Source of the DNA: Annulohypoxylon bovei var. microspora
Lineage: Eukaryota > Ascomycota > Sordariomycetes > Xylariales > Hypoxylaceae
DNA: 64,000 nt
NCBI GenBank assembly: GCA_022836615.1
Contig: MU405218.1
Coordinates: 390,324-454,323, forward strand
Direction: 5' to 3'
The position numbers were made by a program, and so were the translations under genes. The notes beneath the pieces were generated by a model. The model was given only the letters and a program-made list of their open reading frames with translations. It had not been told where the DNA came from and searched no databases. Position 1 is the stretch's first letter, and each line of letters begins with the position of its first letter. Below are positions 23,900 to 36,000 of this stretch, in pieces.

Positions 23900-24334
23900 A
23901 TGGAACTCTCTAAGGTAGCAATCATCGCCGCCCCGACAAAGGAGCCCAGGGCGGTGATCCAGCAGAGTTTTGGCATAGCCGAGGTATTTGCACCCACGCT
24001 TGTGGCCATTCTCCAATACCAACAACTGTTCGGCATAGCGTTCTTGTCCCTTTATAACCGAGCTCACTGGTTGACATGGCAAATATACCGAGTCTGCGAG
24101 ATTATAACTAGCCAAGCCTATGTAGCTTCAAGGTACTTCCAGTACCATGTGGCCATCATAGTAAGAGCAATATGGAAGGCAAAAACTGTTCAGTCCTTAA
24201 GGAAGAAGATTGTATTCGAGTTCTTTGCACTGTTCCTTGGGTCGGGTGGCAACTCCTTATGCCTGCTGTTGTTTTGGCCGGGATGGTGGGTGGTTGGACT
24301 GATCGGGTTGACAGCACGATTATGTGTTGGTTGA
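23900..24334 (+). CDS. Small hydrophobic hypothetical protein
   Basis: An uninterrupted frame of 144 aa from the ATG at 23,900. Residues about 8-60 alternate hydrophobic and polar patches; a basic segment KAKTVQSLRKKIVFEFFALF at about 95-115 precedes a Gly-rich turn and a strongly hydrophobic end with LLLFWPGWWVVGLIGL, probably a membrane segment. The composition is unlike a shadow frame: no long gene overlaps it, and the antisense frames are shorter. I believe similar small proteins occur in Pezizomycotina, but cannot name a family. It is convergent to the XAP5 gene, with 173 bp between stops. An additional intron near the 3' end cannot be excluded, because a GTAAGT-type donor (GGTAAGTG) lies near 24,359, just beyond the stop. 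Confidence 0.5.
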   Translation: MELSKVAIIAAPTKEPRAVIQQSFGIAEVFAPTLVAILQYQQLFGIAFLSLYNRAHWLTWQIYRVCEIITSQAYVASRYFQYHVAIIVRAIWKAKTVQSLRKKIVFEFFALFLGSGGNSLCLLLFWPGWWVVGLIGLTARLCVG

Positions 24335-24507
24335 TGGTACAAGTGACGTGTGTGCCTGGTAAGTGACCTACTGTGAACTGTTGAAAACCTGCATCGTCTA
24401 ATCAATATTCCTAGCAAGCACACTCATGTGATTCGACTACGACCCGTATCCAGCGCAAAAAGGATGGTGGACAGGTGACAAGCTGATCTGAAGGTCGAGT
24501 AAGACGT

Positions 24508-25663
24508 TCAGGAGTAGAAGAAGGCATTTCCGCCGAGATCACGCCTCACTTCCTTCTGATAATCTTTCTCTGGATCAAACTCTTGCCAGATACTAGCGGG
24601 ATAAATGTGTTTGTTTCGCTCGTACCATCTTCGGTCCACTACCTTGGTATAAGCCGAGTCGTCGGAAGCACCCTCTAGGCCATTGGCGTCCGGTTGCGAT
24701 CTAGTCGACTTGGCGATGGGATATGAGTTTTCTATCTGCTCCACCTCAGAATGGCTAGATGGCGGTGGTTTAGGAACGTCAGAAAGGTAGTCAAATAGGA
24801 GTTTTCCGGTAGGGCCAACAGCTTTGTTCATAATGAAGAACATAAAGTCGTAATGCTATATATATATGGTGTAGTTAGCAATCAGTTCCGTGTAGGAACT
24901 TGGTCCATAGAATGAAAAAAGGAGAACATACGTGAGGAACGATGATATTGCCTCGTACCATCATCAAATCATCCACTCCAACACGGGCCCATTCCCTCCT
25001 TGCATTTGCCTTCTCGCCCACTCCGAGGTCAGCACCGACCTTCCGACTCTTGTCTAGGAAAACCCATACAAAATCTCCCTTCTTAACACGGACAGCGCCT
25101 CCTGGGATGTCGGTGCCGTCATAAAATACAAACGGTATCGCGATCTCTGCTGTCTTCACTGCCTCTTGTCGCACCAGGAATTCGCGTCGTAAAGCTTCTC
25201 TTTCGGTCGCCTCGCGTCGAAGAGCAGCTTTAGTAACAGATCGCGGTACAACCGACAGAGAAGAGTTGGCCTTGAACTTGAATTTCTTCTCCCCTACCTC
25301 ACTGTTGTTATTTGACCTATCCTCGCCATTAATGTGATCGGAGGTGACATCTTCATCATCCCCAAACGACAACTTGGCCCCACCAACCTTATCTGCTCTC
25401 TTCCCTTTCTCTTTGCCCTTCTTCTTCTTCCGGGGAATTGAGGGGTCGCTAACGTTGTCAGGCGTGCTGGTAGGAGAACGGTTAGGGGTTTCTACAGATG
25501 TACCAGAAACGATCACCTCTCTGGCTTCACGGTCCTGCTGCTCGAGGACTTCGGCGCGTCGTTTACGGAAGTCGGATAATGCAACTAGGCCGACAGTTGT
25601 AGTTGAGAGTCTTTCTTGGGTTGTCTTATTTTGGGACGTAAAACGGGAATCAGAAGAGGCCAT
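24508..25663 (-). CDS. XAP5/FAM50 family protein
   Basis: Nuclear protein family linked in other eukaryotes to the spliceosome and to chromatin/RNA-related gene control. Exons on the minus strand: 25,663-24,932 and 24,855-24,508. They sum to 1080 nt, giving 359 aa; the intron of 76 bp contains a TATATATATA run. The N-terminal half is charged with a Lys-rich nuclear localisation type stretch (RKKKKGKEKGKR). The conserved XAP5 domain starts at about residue 165 (IPFVFYDGTDIPGG) and includes VRVKKGDFVWVFLDKSRK, RREWARVGVDDLMMVRG and, across the intron, IIVPHHYDFMFFIMNKAVGP. The C-terminal KVVDRRWYERNKHIYPASIW block is also typical of the family. The start codon lies only about 260 bp from the border of the AT-rich compartment. 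Confidence 0.92.
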
Positions 25664-25984
25664 GATTTTGTCGGAAGTTGATGTGCCTTAAGATTTAACA
25701 AAAGGTCATTGGACCGAGATAAAATTCCGGTAAAATCGTCCTTATCAAAAATCTTCTAACGCGGGAACCCCGACAGCTCCGGGGCTAAAAGTTTGTAAAC
25801 CCCGTTATTTCCAAGGGGCCGATATACATATCCACAGCGATTGATTGGGTGCATCGTTGTGGATCCCCGATCTGAGGGTTTCCGCAGCAACGCTTGGACC
25901 ACTTGCGGGGGGAAGCGTGGGTTATTATAAATAATTTTAAATCGTGTTAAAATAATTATTTAATATTTAATATTATATTAATAA
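25664..25984. other. XAP5 promoter region and border of the AT-rich compartment
   Basis: Normal-composition promoter DNA to about 25,920, including a short CCCCG..CGGGG inverted repeat near 25,770 and a G-run near 25,905. From about 25,925 the sequence turns almost purely A/T within a few tens of bases. The final 8 bases, 25,977-25,984 (ATTAATAA), are the left target-site duplication of the following element. Confidence 0.7.
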
Positions 25985-26691
25985 GAGCAATGTTAAATCC
26001 GCTGTATGGATGTCGTCGATTTCGTCCGCTGTATAAGGGTGGTGTCAAAGGGTACTTTTCCCCGCATACAAATCCCCATACAAACGCATGTACCAAAGAC
26101 CACACCTTTAATTAAACTTAGAAGAATCCACGCGCCCACACCCATCTACATACCCTCCCTTTTCTCCCATTTCTCCCCCTTCAATCCCCCATCAAATTTC
26201 TTGTAATTACACATTTCGATAGATCTCGAAAAGGACTTTCGATTAATCTAGGTTGCATCTCATACAGATGGTTGTGTAAATGGAAAATCAGGTTGAAAGT
26301 CAGATGCATCTAGAAGTCTTTTGCCAAGGTGGTCCCGTGATACACTTCGCGTAGGCCTTCTTGCCCTACATGCGATTACCTTTCAACCTGATTTACCACC
26401 CACACAAACATCTGTATTAGATGCAAGCAGGCCCATTCGAGAGCGCTTTGCGAGATCTATCTGATTGTGTAATTACTAGAAATTTGACGAGGGATTGAAG
26501 TGGGAGATATGGGAGAAAAGGGAGGGTATATAGGCTGTGGTGGGGGAAAAGTAGGTTGAATTGATTGAATTTCGTCGGGAGCTAGTACCTTCAATTGTAT
26601 GGCGATTTGTATGGGATTTGAAGTACCTTTCGACACCCCCCATACAGCGGACGAAACCCACGACATCCATACAGCGGATTTAACATTGCTC
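25985..26691. mobile_element. Fold-back DNA transposon FB-1 (non-autonomous, intact composition)
   Basis: A 707 bp element that is nearly one long inverted repeat. The left arm runs from 25,985 (GAGCAATGTTAAATCCGCTG) to about 26,300. The right arm is its reverse complement from about 26,355 to 26,691, with a loop of about 50 bp. Arms differ by scattered substitutions. It is flanked by a perfect 8-bp duplication ATTAATAA at 25,977-25,984 and 26,692-26,699, as expected for hAT-like transposition. No transposase is encoded, so it is a MITE-type element that would need a transposase in trans. Its base composition is normal although it sits inside AT-rich DNA, so it either inserted late or escaped the mutation process. 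A transcript would fold into a long hairpin. Confidence 0.88.
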
Positions 26692-26699
26692 ATTAATAA

Positions 26700-27419
26700 C
26701 ACGTTATTAATTTATTAATAATTAATTATTCGTTTAAAAAATAATATATTTTAAATTTATAAAAAATTATTATAATAAAATTAAATAAAATTAATTATTT
26801 AAATAAATATTTAAATAAATATATTAATAAATATTAAAAAAAAATATTTTTATTTAAATAAAACGTGGTATAATTATTTTTATATAAATTTTTATATAAT
26901 TAAAAGTTTTTAATTAAATATTATAATAATTTAATTTTAAAATTATTTAAATAACGTAAATATTTTAAATTTAATTAAAATTATTTTTTAAATTAATTAA
27001 ATTTTATAATTTATAAAACCGTTTCGTTATTATTTATAATTTAATTAATTAAATTAAATTTTTTTATAATTTAATTAAATATATTTATAAAAAAAATTTA
27101 ATAAAATTTTATAAATAAAATAAAAATATATAAAATTAATAAAGTTTTTAATTTCCGAAAAAAACGTAAAAATTTAAATAAAATATTTTTTAAAAATTTT
27201 ATTTTATTTATAATACATGTTTTAATTATTTATTAATTAATAAATTTTATTTTACGTTATTTTTTTAAAATATTTTTTTATTTTTTAAAAAATTCGTATT
27301 AATTTTATTAAAAATATATATATTTATAATAATTAATTAATTATATCGTTTTTAAAATAATTCGTTTATAAAAAATAAATTTTAAATTTTTTAAAAACGA
27401 AAAATTTATTAAAAATTAA
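26700..27419. other. AT-rich, heavily mutated DNA without recognisable element
   Basis: About 8-10% GC. The remaining C and G are almost all in CpG. No frame is open and no repeat partner was recognised. Confidence 0.6.
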
Positions 27420-28516
27420 TTAAATTAATTAAAACGATTATTTAAAATAATTATATAATTATTTTAATTTAATTTAATTAATTTTAATTTTTAATATAAA
27501 TTATATAAATAAATAAAAACTTTTAATTTAAAAAATTTAATAATTTTTAAAAAAATAATTATAAATAATTATTATAATAACGTTTAATTACCGTTATTTT
27601 TAAAATATATTAATAAAATAATTAATTAAAATTTTAATCGTAAAATTAATATATAAAAATTTTTTAAAAAAAATTATTTTATAATTTTTTTTTAATTTTT
27701 AATTTTAAATATTTTTATTAATAAAATATATAATTTATTATCGCTTAAATTTTATTTTAATGTAAAATTTATACGCCGTAATATAATATTTAAAATCATT
27801 TATACGTTTTATTTTTTTAATTTAAATTTTTTTTTAATTCTTTTTTTAAATATATATATATTTATATATTAATTTAATTTTTTTTAAATTATAATACATT
27901 TAAAAAAAAATTTTTAATTTACATTTAATTTTTAAAAAACTTTTATTTTTTTAAACGAAATTTTTTATATTAATAATTATAAAATTTTATTTTTATTTAT
28001 AATAAAATATTTTTTAATATTATTTATTTTATTATTAATTAATTATTATATAATTTATTAAAAAAAATAAAACGTAATTTTATTTTTTAAATAATTTATT
28101 TAAACCCACGTTTAATTAATTTATTACGTAACGTAATTAATTACCGAAAAATTAAAATTTTATAACATTAATAATAATATTTAAATTATTAAATAAAAGT
28201 TTTAATAAAAATATTAAATTATTTATTAATTAAATTAATTAATTAAAAATTATTTTTAATTTTTTAATTATATAATTTTAAACCGATAAATTTTCATTTA
28301 TAATTAAAAAATTATTTTTAATTTTAAAAAAAATATTAAAACTTTTAATAATTTAAAAAACCATTTAATTAATTATTTAATAATAAAATTAAAAACATAT
28401 TTTTTTTATTAAAAAAAAACTTTATTTATTAATAAAATTTTTAATTAAAATAAATGTATTTTTTAATTAAATTTATAATAAATTTTTATTATTTTATTTT
28501 TAATATTTAATATAAT
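27420..28516 (+). mobile_element. Mutated 5' part of a second Gyp-ii retrotransposon copy (LTR and leader)
   Basis: The stretch from about 27,580 matches, with C-to-T and G-to-A changes, the LTR and leader of the Gyp-ii element at 46.0-46.8 kb. The LTR end can be placed at 27,783 (CGCCGTAATA against CGCCGTGACA in the 3' LTR at 50,211-50,220); the LTR start near 27,420 is inferred from the 365 bp length and is not visible. The leader continues in register to about 28,440 and then holds sequence missing from the 46-kb copy. The copy is interrupted at 28,517 by another LTR and resumes with pol near 39,895. Confidence 0.65.
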
Positions 28517-28772
28517 TATCACGAAAGGCGTAAATTTAAAGTAACGTAAAAGCGATTTTATTCGTACGATTATTTAAAAATAATAAAGTTACGAAAAAGG
28601 AAAAAATCTTTAACGCCGTAACGTTAATTAAGCTTTTTACATGTAAAAAAGCGATAAATAATTACTTATTTTCACCGTTTTATTTATCGCTTTATAAATA
28701 ACCTTTTTTTTATTTTTTATTTTTTTATATATTATATTCCACTTTTTATAATTTAAACCATGGTTTAAACCA
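28517..28772 (-). repeat. Solo LTR of the Gyp-iii family
   Basis: A 256 bp copy of the LTR that also occurs at 53,415-53,671 and, inverted, at 54,306-54,561. It starts TATCACGAAAGGCG (original TGTCACG..) and ends ATTTAAACCATGGTTTAAACCA, so the termini are of TG..CA type. TAAT occurs on both sides (28,513-28,516 and 28,773-28,776), a possible 4-bp target duplication. No Gyp-iii coding sequence was recognised beside it, so it is called a solo LTR. Confidence 0.65.
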
Positions 28773-29083
28773 TAATAATAATAAAAATAAATTTATTTTA
28801 AATTATATTATTTATTATTTTAAATAAATTAATAACGGTAATTAATTAATTATAAATCGTTTTTTTAATAAAATAAAATAATAATTTTAAAAATTAAATA
28901 ATTTTTAATATATTTTTAAAATATAATTAATAATTTTATTTTTATTTTCATTAAAAATTTACATTAAAAATTTACGTTTTTTATTAAATAATTTTATTTT
29001 TATATTTAAAAAATAAAAAATTAATATAAAACATAAATTTTAAATTAATTAATAAATCTTTTTTAAAAAATACATTTAATTTA
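28773..29083. other. AT-rich mutated DNA between solo LTR and FB-2
   Basis: About 310 bp of saturated A/T sequence. By position it may be gag of the split Gyp-ii copy, but nothing in it can be recognised. Confidence 0.4.
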
Positions 29084-29782
29084 AAATAATATTAACCGCG
29101 TTATATATATATCGTAAGGTTTTTACGTTATATATAAGCCGGGTATTATTAATATTTTCTTTATTATATAAATTTTTATATAAATATATATATTTTTAAT
29201 GTTTATTTTTAATTAAATTTAAAAAAATCCACACGCTTTTATATTTATTTATAAACTTTTATAATTTTTTATTTCTTATTTTTTTAATTTAAGGTTTAAT
29301 TTTTTATAATTAAAAAATTAAATAAATTTTAAAATGTGTTTTTAATTAATATAATTTACATGTTTTATAAATTATTACATTATTAATAAATTAAATTAAA
29401 AGTTAAATATATTTAATAATTTTTTAATAAAATAATTTCGTAATATTTTTTTTATTTTATATATAATTACTTTTTAATTTAATTTATTAAAATTATAATA
29501 ATTTTTATAAAATGTAATTTAAATTAATCGAAAGCTTTTTATAAGATTTATTTAATTTTTAAATTATAAAAAATGAAACTTTAAATTAAAAAAATAAGAA
29601 ATAAAAAATTAAAATAAATTATAAATAAATATATAAAAAAAGTAAATTAAATTAATTAAATTTAATAAAAAGCTGGTACTTTTAATTATATAACGATTTA
29701 TATAAAATTTAAAATATTATGCGATATTTTATATATAACGCGGTAAATTAACGATATATATATAACGCGGTTAACATTATTT
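29084..29782. mobile_element. Fold-back DNA transposon FB-2 (heavily mutated relative of FB-1)
   Basis: A 699 bp inverted-repeat element whose arms meet near 29,430. The termini align with FB-1 after C-to-T and G-to-A changes: AAATAATATTAACCGCG at the left, and the reverse complement of AAATAATGTTAACCGCG at the right, against GAGCAATGTTAAATCCGC in FB-1. A perfect 8-bp duplication TTAATTTA flanks it at 29,076-29,083 and 29,783-29,790, independent confirmation of the boundaries. No coding capacity. Confidence 0.78.
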
Positions 29783-29790
29783 TTAATTTA

Positions 29791-31467
29791 TATAATTTTA
29801 TTTATTTATTAAAAATAAAATAAAATTAATTTTTTTATTTTTTTTATTAAAAATAATATTAATTAATATATTAAAATTAAATAAATATATAATTTATTAA
29901 AATTATTATATAATAATTTTAACGTTAAAATTTAAATTAAAAATAATTTTTATAAATTAAATATATAATTAAATAAATAATTCTTTAAATTTTACACGTT
30001 TTTTATATTATTAACGAATAAAAAAAAAATCCCGACATTCGAATGAAAAAAAAAATTAAACCGCCGGTTAACCGCCGATTTTTACATTTAAACTTTTCAT
30101 TATTATTTAAATAAAAAAAAAATTTATTAAATTTAAAAACTTTTATTTAATATTAATTTAATAACGCGTTAAAGTTATTTAAAAGAAAATTAATTTAATA
30201 ATTTTTTAATTTTAATTTAAAATTAAAGTTATTTTTAATATTATAAAAATAATTTTTATTAATTTTAATATTCTTTATTTAATAATAAAAATCATAACTT
30301 AAATACGTATAAAAAACCTTTTTAAATTTTTTGAATTTTTTATTAACGTAATATTTTCGTAACGTTTAATATTAATTTAATTTATTATTTTTATAAATAA
30401 AAAAACATTTTTTTAATAATTATTTAACGCGTAACGTAAAAATTAAAATAATTATTATTATTTTAAAAAAATAATAATAAAATATAATAAAAATAACATC
30501 GATTTAAAGTTAAAAAAAAATAACGTTTAAATAAAACTTTTAATTTAAATTTTCTTTTATTTATTTATTTATTAATATTTATTTTCATTAATTTTAATTT
30601 TTTAAATTTTATAATAAAAAGTTATAATTTATAATTAACATATTAATTTATTTATAAAACGTAAACGTAATAATAATAATATAAATATTAATAAATATTA
30701 AAATATAAATATATATAATCGTTAATTAACGAAATATACGTTTAATAATAAATGTATAAAATTTCTTTATTATTTAATTTAATTTATTTATTATAATTAA
30801 AAGTTTTAATAAATAAATTATTAATTAAATTAATAAAATAATTTATATTAATATTTAAATATAAAATAAAAGTTTTTATAACGTATTTATTTTTTTAATA
30901 AATTTAAAAAACCGTTTTTAATTTTAAATAATATTAAAATTTAAATTTTTAACGAAATATAACATTATATTAAATAACCGGCGTTAACGATTAATTTTTT
31001 TAAAATTATTATTTTTTTACCACCGTTATATTTTTAATATTACGTTAAAACTTTCCATTTTTCGGAAAAACGTGGATAAAATTATATAAAAAATATAAAA
31101 CGCCGTAATCGTTTTTAATTTTATATTTTTTAAAAAAAGTAAATTATAATAATATTTATATATTTTACGGTAAATTTTATAATTAAAATAAACCGATAAT
31201 TTTCCGTTATTATTTCGTTTTTTTTTTAATTTTTTATTAAACTTTTAATATATTTTATATTATTATTTATTATACACGAAGTTTTCGTTAAAACGGGAAC
31301 ATATATCCCGATTTCGAAATCCGAAATTTAATTATAAACCGATGGTTCGATTTTCGGTTTTATTTATTTTTTATATTTACGATTAACGTTAAAAATTTAT
31401 TTAAATTATTATCGCGTTTTTTATAAACTTTTAACGTTAATCGTTTATTATTTATTTTATTATTTAT
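29791..31467. other. AT-rich mutated DNA with CpG-bearing islands
   Basis: No frame is open. CpG-bearing patches near 30,030-30,080, 31,020-31,090 and 31,270-31,460 indicate formerly GC-normal sequence, probably transposon, but I find no family match. Confidence 0.5.
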
Positions 31468-32127
31468 AAAATTTATTATTTTAATAATATTATATTTTAA
31501 TAATATTTTTAATTAATGGAAATTTTTATTAATATATTATAATTATTTAATTAAAATATTTGATTTTTTATATAAAAATTAATATATAAAAATGTATTTT
31601 TTTATTTAACGGTTAACTTTTTTTATTTTTTTATTTTTTTATTTAAATAATTTTATAAAATTATTTTTAATCGGTTTATAATTAATTTTATATAATATTT
31701 AATTATTATTTTAATTAAAAATATTAAATTATATTATATTTTTTTTTTTTCGTTAATATATATTACGAAACGTATAAATAATTATAAAATGTTAAACGGT
31801 TTTCGGGGATTATTACGTGCGACCGGCGAAATAACCGTAAAACCGTATAAAATTTAAATAAAACATCGTATATTTTTGTAATTAAATTATATATCGGGAT
31901 GAAATTTACATGGTTCGATTTTTTAAATTAAAAGTTATTTTATAATATAAATTATTAAAAAGTTAAAAGCTTAATGCGAAAGTTATTTAAATTAAAAGGT
32001 GTATTTTTTATTAAAAAAAATTTAAAAAAATAATAATTTATTAATAAAAGTTTTAATTAATTAAAAAAGCCGTTTTTTTATTTACGGGATATTATTAAAA
32101 TATAATATTATTAAAATAATAAATTTT
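31468..32127. mobile_element. MITE-2, heavily mutated copy
   Basis: A 660 bp element that aligns over its whole length with the intact copy at 43,062-43,724. The left terminus AAAATTTATTATTTTAATA corresponds to GAGATTTGCTATTTCAATA and the right terminus matches its complement in the same way. Differences are almost all C-to-T or G-to-A outside CpG. The flanks TTATTTAT and TTTTTTAT (31,460-31,467 and 32,128-32,135) agree at 7 of 8 positions, as expected for an old 8-bp target duplication. It carries no reading frame. Confidence 0.82.
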
Positions 32128-32135
32128 TTTTTTAT

Positions 32136-33093
32136 ATATTATGATTTTATACGTTATTATTTTATATATTAAAATTTTTAAGGTTTTTTTTTTTTTTTAC
32201 CTAGTACGGCCTTTTATAATGTCCGGGAAAACGCGATTTACGTAAGTTCCGGGGCGTTTTTGCTTTTTTAAAATTACGGGGACCGGGGAAAAAAAAAAAA
32301 CTTTAAAAATTTTTCTTCGTAAAAAGTTATTAATTAAAGAAAACGGGGGAAAAAAAAGGTGAATAACGGGGTAAAAAACGGGGTGGAAAAAAAGTAAAAA
32401 AACGGGTAAAAAACGGGGTGGAAAAAAGGGGTAATAAAATGGAAAAAAAAATAAAATCCGTTCGAAAAATATTATTATTCATTTAATTAATTAATTAATT
32501 AAAACCTTGGTTAAAAAATTAATTTAAAAATTAATTAAAAAATTAATTTAAAAATTAATTAAAAAATTAATTTAAAAATTAATTAATTAATTAAAACTTT
32601 AATTTAAAAGTTAATTAATTTAATAATTAATTAATTTATTTATTTATTAATTTATTTATTAATTTACTTATTAATTTATTTATTAATTTATTTATTAATT
32701 TATTAATAAAAAAAACACATTTTTATATAAAAAGTTTTTACCGTTTTTTAAACCCTTGGATTTTAACTTTAATTTTAACTTTACTTTTAATTTTAATTTT
32801 ATTTTTATTTTTAACCTTAATTTTAAACATTAATTTTACGTAATTTTAAAAGTTTATATAATTTTAAAAATTTAATTTTTAATTTAAATTAATTCGTTTT
32901 TATATAATTAAATAAAAACTTTAAATATAAATGATTAATTAATTTTTAAAAAAGTGGTTTTTACGCGCGAAAAATAATAATTTAAAAGTGGTTTAATAAA
33001 AGGTTTAAAAAGTAATTAATTAAAAAAGTAACTTAAAATGGTTATTACGTACGTAAATAATTAAAAAGTAAGTTTAAAAAAAAATATTTATAA
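32136..33093. repeat. AT-rich region with short tandem repeats
   Basis: G-bearing tandem units of the form AACGGGGTAAA or AACGGGGTGGAAA recur at about 32,340-32,440. AT tandem repeats follow: units of AAAAATTAATTAAAAAATTAA type at 32,515-32,585, a 12-bp TTTATTAATTTA unit at 32,635-32,705, and TTTTAACTTTAA-type units at 32,760-32,830. No coding potential. Confidence 0.6.
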
Positions 33094-36000
33094 TGGTTTT
33101 TATAAGTAATAATAAATTTATGTTATATAAAATTAAAAATAAAATTATTTTCATTAATAAAAAAAAAAAAATAACCTTTTATTTTTAAGGTTATAATATT
33201 TATATTTAAAAGTGTAAATTAAATTAATTAACGTAAAAACTTTTTATATATATATTTTAATAACTTTTATAACTTATTTAAAATTATTAATAACTTTATT
33301 ATAAAAACTTACATTTATTACGTTTATAACCATAATGTAAACTTACATTAATTTTTATTTTAATTAATTTTTTAAGTTTTTAATTTATAATAATATTTTT
33401 TTTCTTTGTTTTTTAAGGTTTATAATTATAAAAGCTTTTTCATTTACTTTATTTCTTATTTTAAATCGTTAATAAAACGTTTTTAAAGCTTTTATATTTT
33501 TTAATTTTTTTTAAAGCTTTTACATTAACTTTATATAACTTTTTTATTTAATTAATATTATTTTACGTACGCTTTATTTTTTACGTTTACTTTTCGATCG
33601 TAAGATTTTTTCGATAATGTATTTAAAATTTTCACCGTTTTAATTAATAAAAAATAATAATTAAACATTATTTTATATTTAAAATAATAATAAATTTATA
33701 ATTATTAATTTAAATAATTTAATATAAAATCGTGATTAAATTCCCATAAATACATTTAATTTTACCATATAAAAATTAATCACTTTAATTACTTTATATT
33801 TTACGTGTAATTAAAAAAGTTTTTTTTTAAATTATAATATTATAATATTTTTTAAATTTAATTAAATTTTATCGTTTACTTTATATTTAAAGTTTTTTAA
33901 TCGAAATTAATTTATTATACGTTTTATATGTTTTTAAATTATAATTATAATAATTTAAATGTATTTATTAATTTTTTTAATTTTAATTATAAAATCCATA
34001 ACTTATTATTTTTTAAATAACTTATTTAAGGTTTTATTAACGATTTATTCGATCGGGTATACGTGGTATTTATGCGTTATATAAAAAAGGTTTAACTTAA
34101 CCATTATATTTTAATTATTAATTATTATTATTATTATAAATAACATTTTTAATTAATTAAATTATATATAAATTAAAAAACACTACAAATATACTTATAC
34201 TTTTTAATTTATTTTTTTTATAAACCCATTAATCTTTAAATTAAAAATAATAAATAAACGTTATATTATTTTTATTAATTTATAAAGTTTTATTTAAAAT
34301 ACATTTATTTAATTATTTTTTTAATTTAATATTACCGTTATAAAAAAACCGTAATATTTAACGTAAATATACATAAATTTTATAACACACGTTTTAACTT
34401 TTATAATATTCATCGCTTTTAATAAAACCCATTTTAATAATTAATAAATAATTATTATTAAATATTAAAAATCTTTTTTCTTTTTTATTAATATTTTTAT
34501 TATAAAATTAATAAATAACTTTAAAAAATAATAATTAAAAATAAATAAAATTTTTAATAACCTTTTTCGTTAAATTCGTTAAATATAAATTTAATCGTAA
34601 ACATTATAATTTTTACAAAACTTCCGTATATTTTATTTTATAATTAATTAATAAAAAGACTTTAAAATAATCGTAATAATATTATTTTTTCTTAAATAAC
34701 TTACAATATAAAAATTATAAATATTTTAAATTATAACCATTTTAAAAAACTTTTAATTTAATATTTACATTTATTTTTTAAATAACATAATTTTTTTATT
34801 ATTTAAACCACATTTAATAATTAAAACCTTATAATTTTTAAAAATTAATAAAAAATAATAATTACTTTTATTAATAACCTTATAAATCGTTTTAAAATTT
34901 ATATTTTTAATAACCTTTTAATTTTATAAAACTTATAAATCCTTATTATAAAAAATTCTTTTTTTAATAAATATAATTATAAGGTTTTAATTTAATATTA
35001 CCCTTTTTTTTAATACTTTAATAATATTTATTAAGAATATTTAAATGTTTATTACCATTATTTTTATTAAAAATAACCATTTTTATTTAAATAAACGTTA
35101 TATATAATTTATTATTTTTTCGTTTTTTTAATTTATTAAAATATTTTAATTTTATTTTAATAAAACATTAAATCATTTTACTTTTTTATTAATTTAATAC
35201 TTTATAATAAAATTAAATTTTAATAAAATTTACTTTTAATATATTTAACGTTCATTTAATTTACAAATAATTATAAAATACTTTAAATTTTTATAATTTA
35301 TAAAAATCATAAAAAGTTTAATTACCTTTTATAATTCCTTTTATTATACTTTTATTAATTTAATAATTATTAAAAACTTTTTATTATATATTTCGTAATT
35401 ATATTTAATTAATAATAATTTTATTAAATAATAAACCATAAGTTTTAACATCTCATTATAATTTTTTTATAAAAAATAAGTTTTTAAAATTTACCTTAAA
35501 TAATCCGTTTTTAAATACATTTCCCAATTAAAGTTTTAATGAATTAAAATTAATATAATAATAAATAAGTGTTTTAATTCCTTAAACACCGCGTTTACTT
35601 TTTACCCTCATTTAAAAAAAACCTTTTTTTTTATTAAAATAATTAAAAAAATAATTAATTTATTAAATCCTTTAATAAACGTTTTATAAAAATTCGCAAA
35701 CCTTAAAAAACTATAAACTTTTCGTACGTTCGTAAATAATTCCCACTTTTTAATAATTATAACTTTATCGAAATTTACTTTAATTTTTTTTTTATTATAA
35801 CGATAAAACTTAAATATTTAATTTCCTTTACGGCAAAAAAGCATTTAAAAAATTTTAACTTTAAATTAATATTATTAAAACGTTTTAACATTATTTTAAT
35901 TTTATTCATATAATTTTTACGAAACCCATTTAAATAAATTATTACATTATTTACGTACGTTAAATAATAATTATTTAAAAAATTAAATAAAATTTTATTA

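Noticed and set aside
28741..28772. Palindrome TTTAAACCATGGTTTAAA as a transcription factor site
   Set aside because: It is the end of a repeated LTR present at three places, so its conservation is explained by copying.
32500..32710. CRISPR-like array
   Set aside because: The repeats are contiguous A/T tandem units without unique spacers, in a eukaryotic genome.
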